From assembly GCA_028671895.1 (NCBI GenBank), contig CM053799.1:44021455-44085454 (forward strand): 64,000 bases of DNA. The letters are read 5' to 3'. Shown here piece after piece: positions 35,521-46,288 of this stretch. Both the position numbers and the translations under genes were made by a program. Under the pieces are notes generated by a model. It ran no database searches and was not told where the DNA came from. It saw only the letters and a program-made list of their open reading frames with translations. The first letter of the stretch is position 1, and every line of letters starts with the position of its first letter. This stretch comes from Oenanthe sinensis. Its lineage: Eukaryota; Streptophyta; Magnoliopsida; Apiales; Apiaceae.

Positions 35521-37114
35521 TGAAGGGTTTCGGGCATGAAAACGCAGCGGAATTAACATAAAAATAATAAAAAAAAATCGAAACCCAATCGCAGGATCCA
35601 TGTATAACGTTGGATGATTATGGTGAAGAAGTCTGTACCTTAACAAAGCTTTCGTATGCTGTTTAATGGAGGTCCAGAAAAGATGAATCACAGCAGCCCT
35701 TTGTTGCAAAGATTTGCTCTCCAAAGAAGTCCGCACGAACGCCCGATCGTCTTACGATCACCGGAGTCAGTACTAGCCGAATTGTTTGTCTCTCTCTCTC
35801 TCTTTCTCTAGCCTCTCTTGATGTTGAGCAGCTAGGGTTTTTCTCTAAAACGAAATTTGATGATTAAACCCTAATACTATACATCATTATGTATATATAT
35901 GGGATAGAGAGATTTTGGGCCTAACCCTAATCCATGTGGTTTTCAAAACCCATTATGACTTTGGGTTATTATTATTATTAAATCTGAATTCTAATATAAT
36001 TAGTCAAGTCCCACTTAATTAATTCAATAATTAAATTCGAATAATAATAATACTTATTAAATCCAAATTCTAATATAATTAATCAAGTCCCACTTAATTA
36101 ATTTAATAATTAAATTCAAATAAACAATAATATATTTAAATTCGTAATTTAAATAAACCTCCGTTTTGACATTCTTTGTGTGTGACCCTTTAGGTTATTA
36201 TTACGTTGGCAATAATTTTATTATCTAATAATAAAATTATAAACAATGAGCGGCATCTAGTAATACATCATTGCTACCCAAGTAACAATAATAATTGGTG
36301 ATTCAATTAAACCTTTCGTGAATAATGTGCAATGTAATATAATCCCTTTAACCTTATATTATAGATAAAACTCGAGGCATGTATAGTGTCATCCTCTTCA
36401 ACGTTTAATCTTGGTTTCCTTGATCAATGAATAGACTATTTAAACAAATTAATATTTGAGCATGGTCATGCATTTCATAGTCTCACTCAATCAAGAGACC
36501 AATAATATCACTCCTAGAATTGGAGGGTTAAATCCTATATCTATCATTCATATTCCCCATACTATTCATAGCATACCCAATGTCCACCTTTATCATTACC
36601 CGGTTAAAGGTAACTTTGAGTGTAATCAAAGTATATTAATCCTCGTAGAGAAATATAATGATTTCAAGTCAGATGATCATTACATCATTATCACTGTGAG
36701 ATTTCTTATGACACTTATTAACATGTAGAATCTCACGGCGGGTCTTTCCAGTGTCATGTATTGATACATACACTTATGTTCTTGACTTTAGTATCACCAT
36801 ACCTATGACCAATGAGATGTGGTCATCTGTCAACAAACATACTAGTCTTATTGCATTATTACTGTCCTTAAATAATAATACTTGACTAGGGAATTTTAGG
36901 AATAAAATATTATTCATATAATCTCATTTTTAAGTCACATACTTAAAGATATATATTACGTATTAATATTCCAAGGACATTTATTATTCTTTCAATTTAT
37001 GACGCAGTAAATAAAGACATAATAAATATTAATTAAATAATCACATAAAACATAATCCTTAATTGTTTTCAATAAAACATTAAAAGTATTGTCTCTAGGA
37101 CACCAATACTAACA
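35521..37114 (-). repeat. 5' LTR (about 1.6 kb) of the truncated copia element
   Basis: On the minus strand it begins TGTTAGTATTGGTGTCC and ends CGAAACCCTTCA, with the primer site adjoining, so both termini fit TG...CA. An internal direct repeat of about 70 bp around 35965-36120 (TAATCAAGTCCCACTTAATT type) is visible. There is no second LTR in the window and hence no target duplication to check. Confidence 0.72.
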
Positions 37115-37166
37115 GATTTAACAAAATGCCATCAACTATTAAAAAATAAATAATTGGACCAAAAAA

Positions 37167-37187
37167 TTAATAAGCTTTATAATTGAG

Positions 37188-37240
<53 letters not shown>

Positions 37241-37256
37241 GCTTTATAATTGAGCT
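37167..37256. repeat. (TA)n microsatellite flanked by an exact 23-bp direct repeat
   Basis: TTAATAAGCTTTATAATTGA(GCT) occurs at 37167-37189 and again at 37234-37256, on either side of about 44 bp of alternating TA. Slippage or template switching would explain it. Confidence 0.85.
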
Positions 37257-37270
37257 AATATATATATATA

Positions 37271-37979
37271 GTTACTCTAATGAGAACCCTCTTATAATGA
37301 GAACTAAGAACCAAATCAGAATCAACAAATTTAAAATCAGAATCACTAAAATTTAAATATATAAATATATTATAATTATATACATTAGCACCACTAAATC
37401 GTCATCATTACCATCGTAACCACTATTATAATCACTGTCACCCACGACCACTACATCTCTGCTACAATTCCCACTACATCATCACTACAACTCCCACCAT
37501 AACATCACCATCATCTCCACCACCACCATCATAACCACACTAGCTAAAAATTACCAAATTCAAAATCATCAAAATTAAACCATTACATCGCCATTACCAT
37601 CACCACTTACAAAAGCATCGAATCAAAACTCAAATCATTAAAATAAAAAAGTGAATCACCAAAATAAAAACGCGAATCACCAAAATACAAATGTGATCAC
37701 TAATTTTTTTGAACTAAAATCATCATTTCTTTTTCAGATCTAAGTAAGTGTAATGAGGCTCTGGTTGATCTGAAACATCGATGGTCATATAAAATTTTCG
37801 TGGTGGTATAAACATTAATTTTCATGGAATAGTAATGGTCAAGAAAGTATAATCATGGTGGTGGAAAGAGTAAGCATCAGATCTGAATTGTTTTCGATAC
37901 GGGGATGTGCTAGGATTTCGGTTTGTATGATCGGAGTGAAGAACATCTCGGTGGAGTTGATGAACGAAGTGACTATATG

Positions 37980-38019
<40 letters not shown>

Positions 38020-38386
38020 GTCACCAGAGAGGTGGTTAGAGATGATGAACATCTCACCAGAGATGATGAACGAGATATATACTGATGAACATCTCATCGG
38101 TGATGATGAACGAGATAAATACATAATAATAGTATATGTATGCATGCATGTATGTATGTATGTATAGTAGTACATGATAATGGTAATGTTGATACTAGTG
38201 AGAGAGACATGGAGCTAGAATGGAGCAAAGAGATAGAAAATAGAGATCGAAATAGTAGATCTAGGTTGTTAAGTGAAGAGAGAGAAAAAACTTAATTGAG
38301 TGGCTAAGATTTAATTGAATTTAAAAATTTTAATGGCTGAGATTAGTTCTAAGTTCTCATATTAAGTTGGGTTCTCATTTAAGCAC
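37271..38386. mobile_element. Terminal-inverted-repeat element (about 1.1 kb), non-coding
   Basis: The left end (CTAATGAGAACCC, then ATAATGAGAACTAAGAAC) and the reverse complement of the right end (TTAAATGAGAACCC, then TAATATGAGAACTTAGAAC) pair over about 40 bp with a few mismatches. The interior has CCA/TCA-rich low-complexity DNA (37.38-37.7 kb), reiterated GATGATGAAC words near 38.05-38.11 kb and an internal (TA)n at about 37985-38018. Both edges abut AT microsatellites. Superfamily not determined; the length and long imperfect ends would suit a Mutator-like or foldback element. Confidence 0.55.
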
Positions 38387-38388
38387 AT

Positions 38389-38390
38389 GC

Positions 38391-38438
<48 letters not shown>

Positions 38439-38516
38439 GTATGTATATATATGTATATATATATATATGTATGTATGTATATATATGTATAGGTATATAT
38501 ATGTATGTATATATTA
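38389..38516. repeat. (TA)n/(TGTA)n microsatellite
   Basis: About 125 bp of TA dinucleotides interspersed with TGTA units. The apparent open frames are repeats of Tyr and Ile codons and are not genes. Confidence 0.9.
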
Positions 38517-38830
38517 TTCATGCCATCAAATTACAATTAAATCTTAATTCATTAACGTCCGTTAAGAAAATTTGACAGAATACAATCAACTGTTAAAAAA
38601 AAAAGTTTGACTAATAAATTAATAAATTTTATAATTGAATCACTTTTCGGTAAAAATAATTATTATTCATGCCATTAAAGGGTAAATAAGTCTTAATTCA
38701 TTAACGTCCATTAATAAAATTTATCGGATTGGTTAAAAAAAATATTTTGACCATTAAATTGATAAATTTTATAATTAAACCATTTTTTGTAAAAATATTA
38801 CAAATTAGGCCAACAAAATATAAAATAAAT
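38510..38830. repeat. Imperfect tandem repeat, about 150-bp unit, two copies
   Basis: TTATTCATGCCAT followed by TCTTAATTCATTAACGTC and a run ending TTTATAATT appears at about 38514-38650 and again at about 38670-38790. A related shorter fragment lies at 37118-37189. AT-rich, non-coding. Confidence 0.6.
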
Positions 38831-39405
38831 CTATCCTTAAAAAACAAGAGTAGAATGCAAAGTGTCTACCCAACTATGGCCTTGGTGGAAAGTGTGTGAT
38901 TGTAATTTCGATAATAACAGAATTTGTACCTTAACTTAAGAGAAACTTGTAATATGTGTACAATCATTAAAATTGAGTTAATAGCCGTTAGTAAATAACT
39001 CAAACTAGCATGAGCTTTCTTGTAACTGACTATTAAAACATTACTACATATATATATATATGTTTTGTCATTCTCATTTTTGTCGCAATCTCTACCTTAA
39101 CACTGATAGCTTCCCTCCAAAGTTTTATTATGTCTTAATCTGCAATCTTGAACCTTTGGTGCGATGACTTGGTGTGTAAGAGTCGTAGGTGACAATGATG
39201 ATGCTTTGTTCCTTGAAGAAGCACCTAATTATAGTAGTGAGTATATTCTTTTTCTTGTTTCTTGAATTTATAGTAGTGATATGGTATGATATAGTATTGA
39301 TATGCATGACTTGAGCTAGTTATGTGTTGTATGCTATGATTTTTTTAAACCAGTACTGATATGCATGATATGTAATATTGTTTTTGTGTTATTGATTGTT
39401 AGGGT

Positions 39406-40450
39406 TTGGGCCAATATATAGATTTGTTTGCTTTATTTTTTCTGCCACTTTTTCACTACTATACAGATTGTATTGATAAATTCAACATAAAAATTTACTT
39501 TGGGGGTCATTTTCTGTTAAACCCCAAAATTTATGTTGGTGGTTCATTTAGATATGTGGAAATATGTAATGTAGATGATATGAGCTTCTTAGAAATAGGT
39601 AATATGTTAAATGAGTATGGTAAAAGTGGTTCTAGTTATGAAACTTATGGTAGGGTTCCAAATACTGATTTTGAAAATGGTTTGTGCCCTCTATATACTG
39701 ATGAGAATGTGTTACAAATGTGAAATGCTCTGCCATCTATTGTAATCATGTATGTATATGTTGTGAGTGATGTGCAAACCATCCAAGAATACCAACCTTC
39801 ACAAAGATTTTAATGATGATTTGCAAGATCATAAGTTATACCCTAAGGTGACACTAGTAATGCAGAAGAAGTTGAAGATCACAGTGATTTGCAAGCTATC
39901 CAAGAATACCAACCTTCACAGAGATTTTAATGATGATTTACAATATCATGAAGTTATACCCCAAGGTGACACTAGTAATGCAGAAGAAGTTGAAGATCAT
40001 AGTGATGTTATAAGTTTTCATGGTGACAACTCAAATATGGATTCAACATATGAGGATGTGACTGTCTTCAAGAATAGTGACTTTAAAGTTATAAATTATG
40101 GTCAGTGTAACTTTGAAGTTTCTACTTTTACTGGTTGTATTGGTGAATATCAACATAAAGAAGGGCCTGACTCTGATTTTTCAATGAATATGCTGGTAGT
40201 GATGAAGAAAGAATGGCTGCATACAACACTGATGAAGAGGAGACAATGTATATTTTGTTTAATGAAGAACAAATATGAGTGACCCTCAATTTGAGTTGTT
40301 CGCAAGTACTAATTCTTTTATGGCAGCTGTGAGAAAACATGCCCTTGTGCAAATGAGGCCTTTGAAACAAAAGTAAAATTTTAGAGCTAGAGTGCAATTT
40401 GTATGCTTGAGAAGTGGATGTCAAGGGTCTGTTTGTAGGCATCAATATGT
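39406..40450 (+). pseudogene. Mutator-like transposase N-terminal relic (PB1-like domain)
   Basis: 39406-39723 encodes IKIYFGGHFLLNPKIYVGG, then VDDMSFLEIGNMLNEYG and GLCPLYTDENVLQM. This is the layout of the PB1-like domain at the N-terminus of plant MuDR/MULE transposases (extended basic/hydrophobic strand, YVGG, D-D-MSFFE, acidic end). After the stop come an acidic Asn/Asp-rich linker with a tandem duplication, then about 40275-40440 reads FELFASTNSFMAAVRKHAL and RARVQFVCLRSGCQGSVCR, the start of the MuDR DNA-binding region, with a stop and frame changes. The catalytic DDE domain is not present. Decayed gene, probably a transposon remnant. Confidence 0.7.
39767..40002. repeat. 117-bp tandem duplication inside the MULE relic
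   Basis: GTGATGTGCAAACCATCCAA (39767) and GTGATTTGCAAGCTATCCAA (39884) begin two near-identical units of 117 and 118 bp. The one-base difference shifts the reading frame. Confidence 0.85.
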
Positions 40451-41125
40451 TGTGTCATGAGAGACTCCAATAGTGACTGGATGAAGGGGTGTAAGGTCAT
40501 GATTGGCTTAGTGGTTCCACTCACTATAGAACTGTGGTCCATTTACTATGGACCCAAGATGGCATGAGAGAATGGAGAATCAGAGGTTGTTGTCGAGTGT
40601 GAGTTAGAAGAATCTATCTAGCAGGTGCTTTTTCCTGATGAAGAAGATGACATGTATGAGCTTGTGTGCATGATCAGGTAGCTCATGATTGATGCATGGG
40701 ACTTCTGTGACATTGAGCACATCCAGGAGTTAGCCAATTTCTTAACTACTACTCTTGCCAACCAGATCATTCATGGTGAAGATGACTTTCAGACTCTGGT
40801 TGTTGCCCCGTCCTCTACCCAAAGCCTCTTGGATGCAGAGAAGATGACATGAAGCCCATATCTATCTATGACATGTTGTCTAATTAAGCCATGTATTATC
40901 TACATTATTACAAATAAATGGCTACTATTTGTTTCTTGATCAATGAATTATAACTGTTATATCATAATCCAAAACTGCATTATAAGACTCAAATCAAAAT
41001 CAATGAAAATTTGCATCAAATCATAAACTAATTTCATTAAACTTAGAGTTGATCCATTACAACACCAATCCATTACAATTAACTAAAACTACTACGTAAT
41101 TACTAGCCTAATCGACTCTAATAAG
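40451..41125. other. Intergenic, no gene seen
   Basis: Short interrupted frames only; probably the decayed continuation of the MULE relic. No catalytic motif seen. Confidence 0.4.
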
Positions 41126-41497
41126 CTACATGTCTACATTTGCATCTTTGTCACTAGCATTCCAAACACATACAAAGATCAAACAAAGGAACAATAAGCC
41201 AAGAACAATCAGCCAATGTGAACAACTATGTCTCAGTACTTCAATTCCTTCATCACGCAAGCTTTCATTTTTTAATTTTTCGTGTGCAAGAGCTCGAATT
41301 CTCTCTCTCAAACCACAAATAACATCTCCTATTTGATTCGAAATAAGGACATCAATCCATCGAAAATAGTTGCATCCACTTCTCCCTTGAACATAAATAA
41401 CAAAATGATGTCTGATATTACACTCAGTCCAAGCAGTTGTTTGGAAAACAATTCGATCAAAAAGACAATTGTTAACGGGGGAATTTAGTGATAACAA
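41126..41497 (-). CDS. Small zf-GRF-like protein with C-terminal membrane segment, 123 aa
   Basis: The complete frame reads FQTTAWTECNIRHHFVIYV, then CNYFRWIDV, a GRF-type zinc-finger pattern (T-W-T-x-N-x-x-x-x-F ... C-x-Y-F-x-W-x-D). A helical, charged stretch follows (residues about 58-85) and then a hydrophobic segment LIVLGLLFLCLIFVCV (about 96-111), a likely tail anchor. Many plant proteins of this GRF plus tail-anchor build exist, often multicopy and near transposons; function unknown. The first two zinc ligands look damaged: no CxCG, and the Cys expected after the FV strand is Tyr. Zinc binding is therefore doubtful, and this may be a recent pseudogene or transposon-derived gene. Its first codons overlap the LTR-like repeat that starts at 41470. 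Confidence 0.5.
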   Translation of the reverse strand: MLSLNSPVNNCLFDRIVFQTTAWTECNIRHHFVIYVQGRSGCNYFRWIDVLISNQIGDVICGLRERIRALAHEKLKNESLRDEGIEVLRHSCSHWLIVLGLLFLCLIFVCVWNASDKDANVDM

Positions 41498-42016
41498 ATT
41501 TCGAAGGGTTACTGGAATTATGGTAGTGATTGATGATGATTTTAGGGCTGAGATTGCTTAGGTTGAAGAGACAACAGCAACCTTGTCGCAAACCGGCCTA
41601 GGCCTGATCCATCACCCCTTATATAGTAACCTTAAAGGGCTAACCCTCTAGAAATATTATCCTAGATGAGGGAACTAGATCCCCCTAATTGGGCTTAAAC
41701 CCAATTATCCTGGATAGAACCTAGCCTTAATAAAAATTATAGTCAACAATATTTCATTCAGCAATACATATATTTTAAGCCCACATTGGGCGAGGTTGAT
41801 ATGCTTTGGCCGAGGCCCAAACGATGGGTCTCCGATTGACACATATGTCTTCTCCTATACATCAGGCGAGGTCCATATAACGATGACACTTGAACCCATA
41901 TTTTTCAACCTAGGCCCAATAATGCCACACACATCATTCAACATTAGACAGGCTAAACCTCCGTTACATTAGGCGAGGTTGATGGAAATCTACAAAGGCA
42001 GATTTTGCCTATAACA
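41470..42016 (-). repeat. LTR-like sequence (547 bp) of a Tat-type element
   Basis: The ends are TGTTAACGG and GCCTATAACA (plus strand). On the minus strand it is preceded by CACTAGGGGTAGT, a polypurine-tract-like sequence, so it would be the 3' LTR of a minus-strand element whose interior lies above 42016. CCTATATAAGG-like TATA sequence (near 41620) fits an LTR promoter. The word GGCGAGG recurs in it and in the adjoining interior. A sequence with the same first 38 bp (4 mismatches) starts at 45850. Confidence 0.55.
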
Positions 42017-42377
42017 ACTACCCCTAGTGTTTTCTGATTCTGTTGAATTACAAGAGGCTATTCTTGCTCTATAAAATCTGCACTTCTTAATTCCAAAATA
42101 AGACTTTGACCATTCAGTGCATTTAGGCGAAGTTTAATTAAGATATACCTGGTCAATATACAACCTTTCTAGAATGCGGATGAGGTTGATGAACCAGCCT
42201 CGCCTTCTTCTCCTTTCAAATCTAATTACGGCTCTTCATTTCCTTAATATAACCATTGATGTAGTTACATACACATATATACGTATATTATGAAGGTATT
42301 ATAAGACACATCATATCATTGTACTCACCAGTTCCTGAGGAAATAACTGTGTCCGTTTCATTTTTTTTTGAATTCGT

Positions 42378-42600
42378 CCTCGATAACAGTTATCGAGGTT
42401 ATGATTAATTCTTACATTTTTCTCTCCACTCTGTCTATATAAACCCCCCATTCTCCTTTATTTTCCCATTTCACATCTTCATTCCTCCTGAACTACTGCC
42501 AAACTCATTTCAGAATAAATCATCGACCAACTCCGGCCGATCTTCCGTTCACCTTACCAGACTCTCGTGAATCATCAAGTAAGTTTTTTCTTTTACATAG
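42378..42600 (+). promoter_or_regulatory. Candidate promoter and 5' leader of the antisense ORF
   Basis: A perfect 10-bp inverted repeat, CCTCGATAAC-A-GTTATCGAGG (42378-42398), lies about 36 bp before a TATA box (CTATATAAAC, about 42435). A pyrimidine-rich leader follows. CAAGTAAGT near 42580 is a possible splice donor, and TTTTTCTTATAG|GTGCGC near 42935 is a matching acceptor before the reading frame. Confidence 0.45.
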
Positions 42601-42935
42601 TCATTTATATCGCATTGCCTAGTTTCTTGTCTTTATCTGATAAACACATGTCTGTATACACACATCATAGTATATGATGAGATTTAACACATTATTAATG
42701 TAGCCGTTTAGCCAGAAAGTGAAATCCTGATAGCACCTATAGATACAGACTTGTACCGTATTATATTCTGACCTCTCATATTCACCTGACCCGATGTTCT
42801 AATGACCTCACCGGTTAGGTTTAGGCGAAGCAGTAGCTAGCCCAATCAGGCCCCCGTATGCATCGTATGACCTCCCCCCACGTCACACTTAGTACACCCA
42901 TTCTAACCTTTCTTTTCTTTTCTTTTTCTTATAGG

Positions 42936-45342
42936 TGCGCACACCAATACATCCTTTTTCTTCCAAATTGATAACGACATCGCCTATTCTTTTGGATCCA
43001 AATCACCATTCCTCCAGCCTCGCCTAAATGAACAAACATCCATTCCTCAAGATATCATCTCACCATATAGTATTTCTGAATTAGAAGACCTAGGTAGCAC
43101 TTATTAAGACAGGGGTGAGGCCGATATCGAAGGAGAATTTGATGATTTTATAAAAGAGCTAGACGAAGATGAGGCAAGTCTAAAATAGTTGAAGAAGAAG
43201 AGGTAGGGGATGAAGGTGAGAACTCTCAAGCAGAAGATAACGAAGAAAAGGGCGACGCCGATGGTGACTCCGAAGCCATTATTTCGGAATATGAATGGGA
43301 GTACCCATCCGATAATGAACCCAACGTGCAACCTGTTGATGATTACAAATTGGATTTAAATTTCGAGAAGGGAACAAGTGAAGATGATAAAATGGCCATT
43401 CATAAGGCTGCAGGGATCATCTCCTGTGTGGACCTCGCCTCCGATATTTCGTCTGAGGAAATTCAATGGATCATGGATTACTACAACATGGATGGTAAGT
43501 ACTTCAGGCCCCATCGCCAAATGAGGATGCACTGGTTTGACATTCCTGGACTCCCTTGTCCTCGCATGGTTATCACCAACAAATTAGCAGAACTAGGATT
43601 TGGATGTCTATTACATCCTTTTTTGCAAGAAATCTTCGAATACTACAACATCGCTCAAATTCAACTCTCGCCCAATAGTTATAGACTAGCCATTGACATT
43701 TATATGATGTATATGAACAAAGGATTTGACCCCCAACCATGGAGGAACTAAGTTGTTTTATGAGTTTGAGACGAAGTGGAAATGACCTTGGTTTCTACTA
43801 TTTTACAATTTGGGGGAGTCATGATAATAGTGGATTTCAATGACGAACCCAACTAATATGAGCAATGGAAAAACAACTACTTTTAACTTTACGATGTTCC
43901 TAGAGTGCGAACTAGATTCAATTTGTCCCCAAGTAAGTCTCGCCCATATACATACATCGCCTGATATTTTACTTGTATAGTTTTCTCTCTTTGTCTTCTA
44001 GCAAGAATACTCACTTTGTATTTTGTACTAGATAAACATCCACAACCTGATCTAACAGGTGAGGAACTCAAACGAGCTCAAACGATCCTCGGTCTCTAAA
44101 AAATAGATAAGGATTTAAATACTTTGGTTACTCCAGATTCCTTCTATCTCAATGGCTTCTATAACAGAGATCATGGGAAAATTCCACTACTCAAATTTAG
44201 TAAGAAAATAAAGCCAAGGAAACTGAAGAGACAAGTGTGGTGGCACGAAGGGTAGAGGCACATCAACCTCGCCCATATATTAGTTTGTATCTTCTATGTA
44301 TTTTTTATTTTAAATGCACCACTTTACAATTCCATTACATATTGCATTTACTCATAATACATCATCCTCGCCCTTTTATGATATGCCCATGGAATACTTA
44401 CATGACTTCGCCTTATTTTTCAAACAAGATGACTGAGTTTCCCTTTGGCAAGGGCAATCCTCATAAATAAATGGTGGAGCCACAATAACTCGGGCCTGTA
44501 ACCAGCCTCGTTCACTGTCCAACGAATTGGCCCATCAAACTATGCCTCATAAATAAACTAGAGGAAAGAAGTCGGATAAGAGGCGAGATCCACATGCTCT
44601 GGACATTGCAAATGACCCTAAGCGGGTGAAACACATTGAAGAGACCTCGCCCAACCTTCTTTGGCGAGGTTGGAAAAAACCATTTCCGCAAAGATGATAT
44701 GAAAGTCATGTCAAACAAAAACGAGGCTGATACTGACTTTAGCTTCAAATTGGCATGCGGTAAGGTTTTTTCTACCATGGTCTAGAAAGGTTTGCTGCCA
44801 AGGACGCCAAAATCAAGGAGTAGGAAAAAACCATAAGCACTTTGTAGAAGGCGGAATCCACTCACAAAACTGAGATTTCAAATCTAAAAACCCAAGCGTC
44901 CAAGGTGGTAGGGTTGGAGAAGGAAGTTAAAGATCTTAAGAGGGAAAAAGGTGAGGTTGAGAGCAGGGAAAAAGCTTTGAATGAAGAGGTAACTCACCTA
45001 ACACAGCAGTTACAGGATGATGAGGCAAAACATGAAGATGACGCGATCAAGGCTTACGATAATAGTTTCTTTGGGTATTTAAGAGACTTTTTGGGCGCTC
45101 ACTTTGATTACGACTAGTCGAGCCATTTTCCTCTCTCTACCTCTGTATTCGTGGAGAAATTTGAATTAGATAATGCTTCTGAGATTGAGGATGCAAGGTT
45201 GTTTGATGAGGAGAAGAAGAAAAAGGGGGTTGAGGCTGCCTTTGTCCAAAAGGAAAACCCGAATGAGGAGGCTCAAACCTCACCCAAGATGAACTTCAAC
45301 ACGGGCGAGGCCTCTCCCCGCAACACCGAAACCCAACCTTGA
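42936..45342 (+). pseudogene. Decayed plus-strand ORF with Transposase_28-like ('putative gypsy type') domain and coiled coil
   Basis: After a candidate acceptor the frame reads SPYSISELEDLGSTY, a stop (43105), an acidic Glu/Asp-rich linker with a frameshift (about 43190), then 43326-43751. That last piece contains ISSEEIQWIMDYY-type residues and VITNKLAELGFGCLLHPFLQ, then EIFEYYNIAQIQLSPNSYRL. This pattern (HPF-x-x-E-x-x-x-Y-Y-x-x-x-x-x-Q-L-x-P-N-S) is typical of the plant PF04195 domain. Further on, 44782-45342 encodes a Lys/Glu-rich coiled coil ending in VEKFELDNASEIED, interrupted by three in-frame TAG stops (44821, 44845, 45115). Such ORFs are known in antisense orientation between pol and the 3' LTR in Tat-lineage elements, which fits the minus-strand LTR at 41470-42016. 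Not functional as it stands. Confidence 0.6.
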
Positions 45343-45849
45343 TCATCATAACTATTCTCGCTGCCATCCATGTTGAAGGAAAATACAACATTTGGAGTGC
45401 GAGCCCTCCACTTAATTGGCCTTGCCCGATGTATTGAATATTTTATTTTGCTTGCATTTCTGCTACTCATTCATCTGTTTACTTAACAATTTGCTTCTCA
45501 TGTTATAAATCTCTTTGCATCTTCATATGCGGCTTCGCCTGATGGTTATCTTGCATTTATTTTTATGTCACATGCTATTCAGGAATAAACTCACTGCAAA
45601 CTTGCTAATTATATAATCTTGGTTATAAAGCCTGTTATAAGCATAAGGCCTCGCCTGGACCATCACTTAAGAAAATAAGATATGGATGTAATATTTTCAA
45701 AGACATTAGAACTTTACCCAATATATTCAAATTAGATGTCATTAATCCAAAATTAACTTTGGCCTTAACATAAAATATTTATGGGGAAATAAACTCATCT
45801 GAGGGTTAGGCCACACCCAGGCGTAAAAAAACACAAAGTGATAACAAAT
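45343..45849. other. Non-coding remnant between the antisense ORF and the second LTR-like repeat
   Basis: No motif of gag or pol is visible on either strand. CGCCTGGAC/CGCCTGATG words continue the GGCGAGG theme of the element. Confidence 0.4.
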
Positions 45850-46288
45850 TGTTAACGGAGGAATTTGGTGATAACAAATTTCGGAGGGTTGTTAGAATAA
45901 TAAAAATATTTTAATGAGGATGAGAGGGTTTTGGATGTTAGGAGCTGGACTTGAGAGGTGTCTCAACTTGTTAGATGTGTCAGATCCTTTTATAAGATGC
46001 CTGTGTACAATGATTATATAGAGATCAAGCCCACACAGTTCTGTTAGGATTGTATCTCCATGATTGTTTAGAGATATATTTGGAATTGATTGATTTTATT
46101 TATTAAAATCATATTAGCATTAGGATACCTCCCTGATTTGAAAGTTATCGTTGGGAGAAATATTCTGTAATTAATGAGAGATTATTTCTCGTTTCGAGAG
46201 ATGATAATTGACTTGAGATTAAGTTAATTATTAATGAATATTAGGAAATTTGGGAAATTATTGAGTCTGACAAAAATATGTGGTAACA
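45850..46288 (-). repeat. Second LTR-like sequence sharing the TGTTAACGG head
   Basis: It begins TGTTAACGGAGGAATTTGG, like 41470 (about 34 of 38 bases shared). It ends GTGGTAACA and is followed by ACAACCCCCTGG, which on the minus strand would be a polypurine tract. It therefore looks like the 3' LTR of a separate, related element extending to higher coordinates rather than the partner of 41470-42016. The middle parts do not align well by eye. Confidence 0.4.

Noticed and set aside
37822..38175. Frames of 117 and 72 codons over the (TA)n tract
   Set aside because: Tyr/Ile runs translate the microsatellite; non-coding element interior.
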